A stretch of 64,000 bases of DNA from Pachysolen tannophilus NRRL Y-2460 (taxonomy: Eukaryota > Ascomycota > Pichiomycetes > Alaninales > Pachysolenaceae), in NCBI GenBank assembly GCA_001661245.1, contig KV454017.1, positions 387,965 through 451,964 of the forward strand, given 5' to 3'. Both the position numbers and the translations under genes were made by a program. The notes below the pieces were generated by a model that saw nothing but the letters and a program-made list of their open reading frames with translations, was not told where the DNA came from and did not search any database. Every line of letters starts with the position of its first letter. The first letter of the stretch is position 1. Of this stretch, positions 60,264 through 64,000 are shown one piece after another.

Positions 60264-60817
60264 GCAATTTAAAGCTGAGGATATGAATAAGTTTCAAAAA
60301 TATTGAGCGTTAAAAATTACCTTTCGATAGATTTTTTTTGTAATTATTTTTCTTTTTTCGTTGTACTCATATCGCTTTATTTTTTTTTTTTTTGTTGTTG
60401 TTAATGTTGGTACCTGGTACCTAGATTTCAAATTGTATTCATTATTCTTTAATTTTTTTTTTCATTGGGCGTTTCAAATTTTAGATATTACAAAATTTTA
60501 ATTATTCCGTTTTTTAAATCGATTCCTTTATTTAAATAAATTAAATAGTTGAAGGCTTTACCTGTATTTTAACTTTTTTTCGTTGAAAAAAAAAAAAAAA
60601 TAAAATAAAATAAAATAGAATAAAGCATGATAATTTAAAAAAGTAACAAAGAGTTTTACGAATGAAGAGCCGTGCTCAAAGCCTTTTCTTTTATAGGGAA
60701 AAACTGCTTCATTCCAAGGAATGACAAAAGAACAAAATAATTTACCAATTAAAAAAATATATAGGGAATCCAATTTTTCGAGAATGTATAATTGCTTTAG
60801 TCTTCGTGATTTTTAAA
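60264..60817. other. Convergent intergenic spacer KTR / UBP1
   Basis: A 554-bp AT-rich spacer with T runs, a GGTACCTGGTACC direct repeat near 60409-60421 and an AAATA repeat near 60587-60620. An 71-codon frame at 60558-60773 looks accidental. Confidence 0.4.
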
Positions 60818-63355
60818 TCATAAGTTTGAATGAACATCATTGAATGAACCATTTGTCAAATTTTCTTTAGTTTCATCTCTGAAAGTTGAATTCTCTGATT
60901 CATTTTCTTCTTTATCACTTGCCATATTTGTGTTTACTTGGTAAATTGGAGAGTTTTCCTCGTCTACTTCATCCTCTTCATCACTTATTTCATCTTCATC
61001 ATCGTCGTCATCGTTGTATTCTGTTTTTTCTTCATCTTGTTCTTCCTCCAGATCTTCATCTTCCGCTTCCTGCTCAACTTCAGTACTACCATTTGCTGTT
61101 TCGTTGTCACTGTTTTCTACATCATCCTCAAGATACTCTTCTTTGATACCATCTTTTGGATCATTCCTAGAACTTAACTCGTAAAATAACATAAAAGTAC
61201 CTGAACTATTCAAAACTTCTCTCTCGGTGGCAACCCTAACCGTTTCATCACTGACTCTCCACCATATTCCTCTATACTTTCTAAATGCAATGTAATGACC
61301 ATAGTTGTGAGTCCCAAAATGAGATATAGCTGCTTTCAAAGAATAAGTTAACAGACCTACTTGAGTCTCTAACAAATTATCAGAGTCTATGGATTGTGGT
61401 GGTGATGGCTGTTGTTGTTGTTGCTGTTCCTGTTGCTGAAAGTTCGAATTTCTACTTTGGGCTTCCTCTTCTTCTTCATCATCATCCTCTTCTATATCAT
61501 TACCCAAAGCATCTTGTCTTGGTTTTCTGTGTATTAATTCAGAAGTTTCATCATTACTGATTTCATCTAAATTCAAATTTCCAGGAATTCTATCAATAAT
61601 ACGTTCAATATCATTATTTCCATTTTGTTGTCTCTTCAATTCATCTTGTTTTCTGAAATCCAACCTAGCATCCATATTAATGTCATCACACTCTGCAACA
61701 TAATTAGTCAAATCTAATTTGAGAGGGAAATGTACTTGAGCATTGTTTTTCCTAATCATATATGTTTTTGGATCAAATACTGATCTGTTTATATGCAAAA
61801 CTAATAAAGGAGGTGGTCTGCTGTAAAAAATTTGTTTAATTTTTCTAGATTTTTGAATATTATTTTTAGTATGCAATTTCTCATAAACTTCATCACTTAT
61901 TATTGGTTTACTTAATTCTGATTTAATTTCCTTTACTCTTTCTTTCATCATCGCAGTTAATTTTTCATTTTTAGAACCATCAATTTGTTCTTCCAATTTT
62001 TTAGCAATTTGTAGTAAACCACATCTATTACATTCGACATCATCTATAATTTCCGGTTGTATCCAATCGTCCAATAAATCATATAAAGAATATGAAAATT
62101 TTTGATTAGCTTGTAAATTCAAACTTAATCCGCTAATAACAGAATATCTTATCCCACCAACTTCACCACAAGCTAAACATCCAATTCTTTCTGCTGATAA
62201 TCCATCAACAGGTGTTATTAATTTTAAAGGGTAAACTTTATTTTCTGGAGAAGGATAATTTGGATCTATTTGATTTGCAGGTACATAAACTTCTCCGATT
62301 TCTCCTAATCTCTCACTTCCATAAATCATATCATCACTCTTTTCGACAAATAATGATGAAGGTGGAGGTGACAGAGATTTCTTCGCCCCCAAACCATTTT
62401 GTTTAATTCCAGGTAATGTTTTTTTAAACTCTTTTTCAATTTCTTCCAATACTAATTGATAAAATTCTTGGGCATCTTCTTGGTCATATCCCATCATTAA
62501 ATTTTTATTCGCTCCACTTGGCATAGCTTTCATTAGTTGATTTGTCTTGTAGTAACCAGATCTATTAAAATGTGATCCATTAATTTTAGTTAAAAGTCTC
62601 ATCAATGTTTTCGAAAACTTCAAGTCATCGTTTTTATCAATTTTGTCATCAATTGTAGAAAGTGATGTATATGATGATTTTTCACCCCCAGTACCAGGGA
62701 TAATATTATTAGTATATGATGCTAAAAATTCCATAAATTCGTTAGAAGATGCCAAACTTTGTAAAACAGAATTCATAAAACAAGTATTTCCATCATTTAC
62801 CAAACCACCTATAGCTCCTGATTTTACAGCAACGTTATACGATTTTTTATATTCAGGATCACGGAAATTTTGTGAATTACTACTAAATCCATGACCATTC
62901 AATTTACTTCCCGTATAACTTAAGCCATCCATAATTGCGCTTGAAATATTTGATAACTTATTTCTGATCCTATGTCTTCTCGAAAGTGGTTTTATCAGTG
63001 ATGTGGATGAAGAAGACAAGGATGACCGAGAATCAGTATCTTCTGAATCCGATAATTTTAACAAGCTATTAGACAATGCGACTAGTGTAGTTGTCGATAA
63101 AAATAATAAAACAAATTTCCAATAGCTCGATGGGATTTTATGCCAAGATAATTGTTCCAACTTAATTGTGACTCTATCTAATAATGACAAAGAATCCGAA
63201 TCAATTTTTTGATTCAAATTATAAATTTGATTATAATAATAATCGTAATTCAAATATGGTTCTTGTTGATTGAAACCAAGAGCGATATGAACAAATAGCA
63301 AGAGAATGGATACGAGTATAAACCTGGTGGTATTCTTGATATTGAAAAATGACAT
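60818..63355 (-). CDS. UBP1: Ubiquitin-specific protease Ubp1-like
   Basis: A cysteine deubiquitinase of the USP family. The 845-residue protein has an N-terminal hydrophobic segment (FILVSILLLFVHIALGF, 12-28) and a second one (WKFVLLFLSTTTLVALS, about 79-95), as expected for the membrane-anchored form of Ubp1 at the ER. The catalytic Cys box is GLVNDGNTCFMNSVLQSLA with C192; QEDAQEFYQLVLEEI follows near residue 290; a C-x2-C ... C-x2-C finger is visible (LACGEVGG, CNRCGLL); the His box is FGTHNYGHYIAFRKY near residue 690. A Gln run and acidic blocks interrupt the domain, and the C-terminal 100 residues are highly acidic. Length compares with 809 in S. cerevisiae. Confidence 0.93.
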   Translation of the reverse strand: MSFFNIKNTTRFILVSILLLFVHIALGFNQQEPYLNYDYYYNQIYNLNQKIDSDSLSLLDRVTIKLEQLSWHKIPSSYWKFVLLFLSTTTLVALSNSLLKLSDSEDTDSRSSLSSSSTSLIKPLSRRHRIRNKLSNISSAIMDGLSYTGSKLNGHGFSSNSQNFRDPEYKKSYNVAVKSGAIGGLVNDGNTCFMNSVLQSLASSNEFMEFLASYTNNIIPGTGGEKSSYTSLSTIDDKIDKNDDLKFSKTLMRLLTKINGSHFNRSGYYKTNQLMKAMPSGANKNLMMGYDQEDAQEFYQLVLEEIEKEFKKTLPGIKQNGLGAKKSLSPPPSSLFVEKSDDMIYGSERLGEIGEVYVPANQIDPNYPSPENKVYPLKLITPVDGLSAERIGCLACGEVGGIRYSVISGLSLNLQANQKFSYSLYDLLDDWIQPEIIDDVECNRCGLLQIAKKLEEQIDGSKNEKLTAMMKERVKEIKSELSKPIISDEVYEKLHTKNNIQKSRKIKQIFYSRPPPLLVLHINRSVFDPKTYMIRKNNAQVHFPLKLDLTNYVAECDDINMDARLDFRKQDELKRQQNGNNDIERIIDRIPGNLNLDEISNDETSELIHRKPRQDALGNDIEEDDDEEEEEAQSRNSNFQQQEQQQQQQPSPPQSIDSDNLLETQVGLLTYSLKAAISHFGTHNYGHYIAFRKYRGIWWRVSDETVRVATEREVLNSSGTFMLFYELSSRNDPKDGIKEEYLEDDVENSDNETANGSTEVEQEAEDEDLEEEQDEEKTEYNDDDDDEDEISDEEDEVDEENSPIYQVNTNMASDKEENESENSTFRDETKENLTNGSFNDVHSNL

Positions 63356-64000
63356 AAAGTGATGTCAAAACAAACTGGTATTACTTTATACCTGTTATTA
63401 CTTTACTAATTTTCTTTCTTTTTTCTTTTTACTTTAGTTCTTTTTTTTTATTATGTTGGATTATAATAAGTTCTTTATTTTGTATCGTTTTAGATTACAA
63501 AACAATTATTCTTATCAAAGCAATAAATTCAAATAAATCACTCTTCTATACCTAACAATAATATCCTATCAGATCTTTAGCTGACTTATCAATCCATTTT
63601 AATTAATTTGAACTAATATAAAGAAGAATAACTTTTCAAAAATTAAGCGCCTTCTAAAAAAAAATAAAAAATTTAAAAAAAAAAAAATTTTTTTTTTTTT
63701 TTTTCATACAAAAAATTATCAAAATCATCATTTAGAAAATAACAATAAATTGGATGATAAAATGTTCATTATGTTTTAAGTAGTAGAAAAGAAAAGATTT
63801 TGTATTATCAATAAGAGAAAAATAAGAAATAACTAACTAACTAAACTAACTAACTGACTAACTAACGAACTAACTTCAAATTCAAATTCAAACAGAAAAA
63901 TCGAATTCATATAAAAAAGAAATATAGAAAAACAATATAAAGCATGATCGGAAAATAAAAATGTAGAAAAAAAAAAAAAAAATAATAGTAATAATAAAAA
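63356..64000. promoter_or_regulatory. UBP1 promoter region and right edge
   Basis: AT-rich sequence with an A/T-rich hairpin-like block (A12 then T17, about 63676-63704), a CTAA tetramer repeat (63831-63875) passing into TTCAAA repeats (63875-63891), and A17 near the right edge. No gene is visible. Confidence 0.4.
63831..63891. repeat. CTAA tetranucleotide and TTCAAA repeats
   Basis: About ten imperfect CTAA units with single substitutions (AACTGACT, AACGAACT), then three TTCAAA units. Confidence 0.8.

Noticed and set aside
60558-60773. 71-codon ORF between KTR and UBP1
   Set aside because: Lies in a convergent spacer and ends in a poly-F stretch from an A homopolymer.
1-64000. CRISPR arrays, prophage, bacterial operons or rRNA
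   Set aside because: No spaced direct repeats, no phage or bacterial genes and no rRNA sequence were seen; every recognisable gene is fungal nuclear.

Overview
This is an AT-rich, gene-dense piece of a budding-yeast (Saccharomycotina) nuclear genome. Genes are short-spaced and mostly intronless. The few introns lie near 5' ends and carry TACTAAC-type branch points. CTG codons are very rare; in GCV2 and CRM1 they fall where homologues have polar residues (Q, S, N, G, D). This suggests a CUG-Ser clade yeast (Candida/Debaryomyces/Scheffersomyces-like). A GPI-anchored Cu-only superoxide dismutase and a PXP-18-type SCP2 protein, both typical of such yeasts, agree. The species cannot be named from the sequence alone.

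Layout. 0-7 kb: the 5' part of SEN1 (-) runs off the left edge, then CRN1 (+) and a mitochondrial carrier (+). 7-15 kb, all on the minus strand: a 1,800-residue acidic disordered AT-hook protein, URA4 and HIS2. 16-21 kb (+): CRM1 and a DCAF7-like WD40 gene. 21-31 kb (+): GCV2, a degenerate tRNA-like element, FRA1, ISA1 and a Cu-only SOD. 32-39 kb: GCG1 (-), a POX18-like SCP2 gene with an intron (+), MED16/SIN4 with a 5' intron (-), NADP-GDH (-), then a 2-kb divergent promoter. 41-50 kb: TTI2 (+), a 0.9-kb assembly gap, tRNA-Thr(AGT) (-), a frameshifted MCM22/CENP-K gene (+) and NUP159 with a 5' intron (-). 50-64 kb: PSA1 (-), JLP1-like dioxygenase (-), PBP4-like (-), a doubtful 143-codon ORF (+), MCH1 (-), a KTR-family mannosyltransferase (+) and UBP1 (-).

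Several neighbourhoods match S. cerevisiae gene order as I recall it: SEN1-CRN1 with URA4 nearby (chr XII), FRA1-ISA1 (YLL029W/YLL027W), TTI2-MCM22 (YJR136C/YJR135C) and PSA1-MCH1-PBP4 (YDL055C/054C/053C). These support the weaker identifications (TTI2, MCM22, PBP4). Functionally the window is mainly housekeeping: transcription termination and Mediator, nuclear export and pore, pyrimidine/histidine/glycine/glutamate metabolism, Fe-S and iron signalling, and protein mannosylation (PSA1 makes the GDP-mannose that feeds KTR enzymes).

I see no CRISPR, phage, intact transposon or obviously novel operon-like system. The most interesting points are the homopolymer frameshift in MCM22, tiny 5' exons (5 nt in CRN1), a (CTG)6 run whose meaning depends on the genetic code, a dense HAP plus Gcn4/Bas1 promoter at GCV2, a triple TGAGTCA array before CRN1, a higher-order repeat in NUP159, and the unrecognised 1,800-residue protein.
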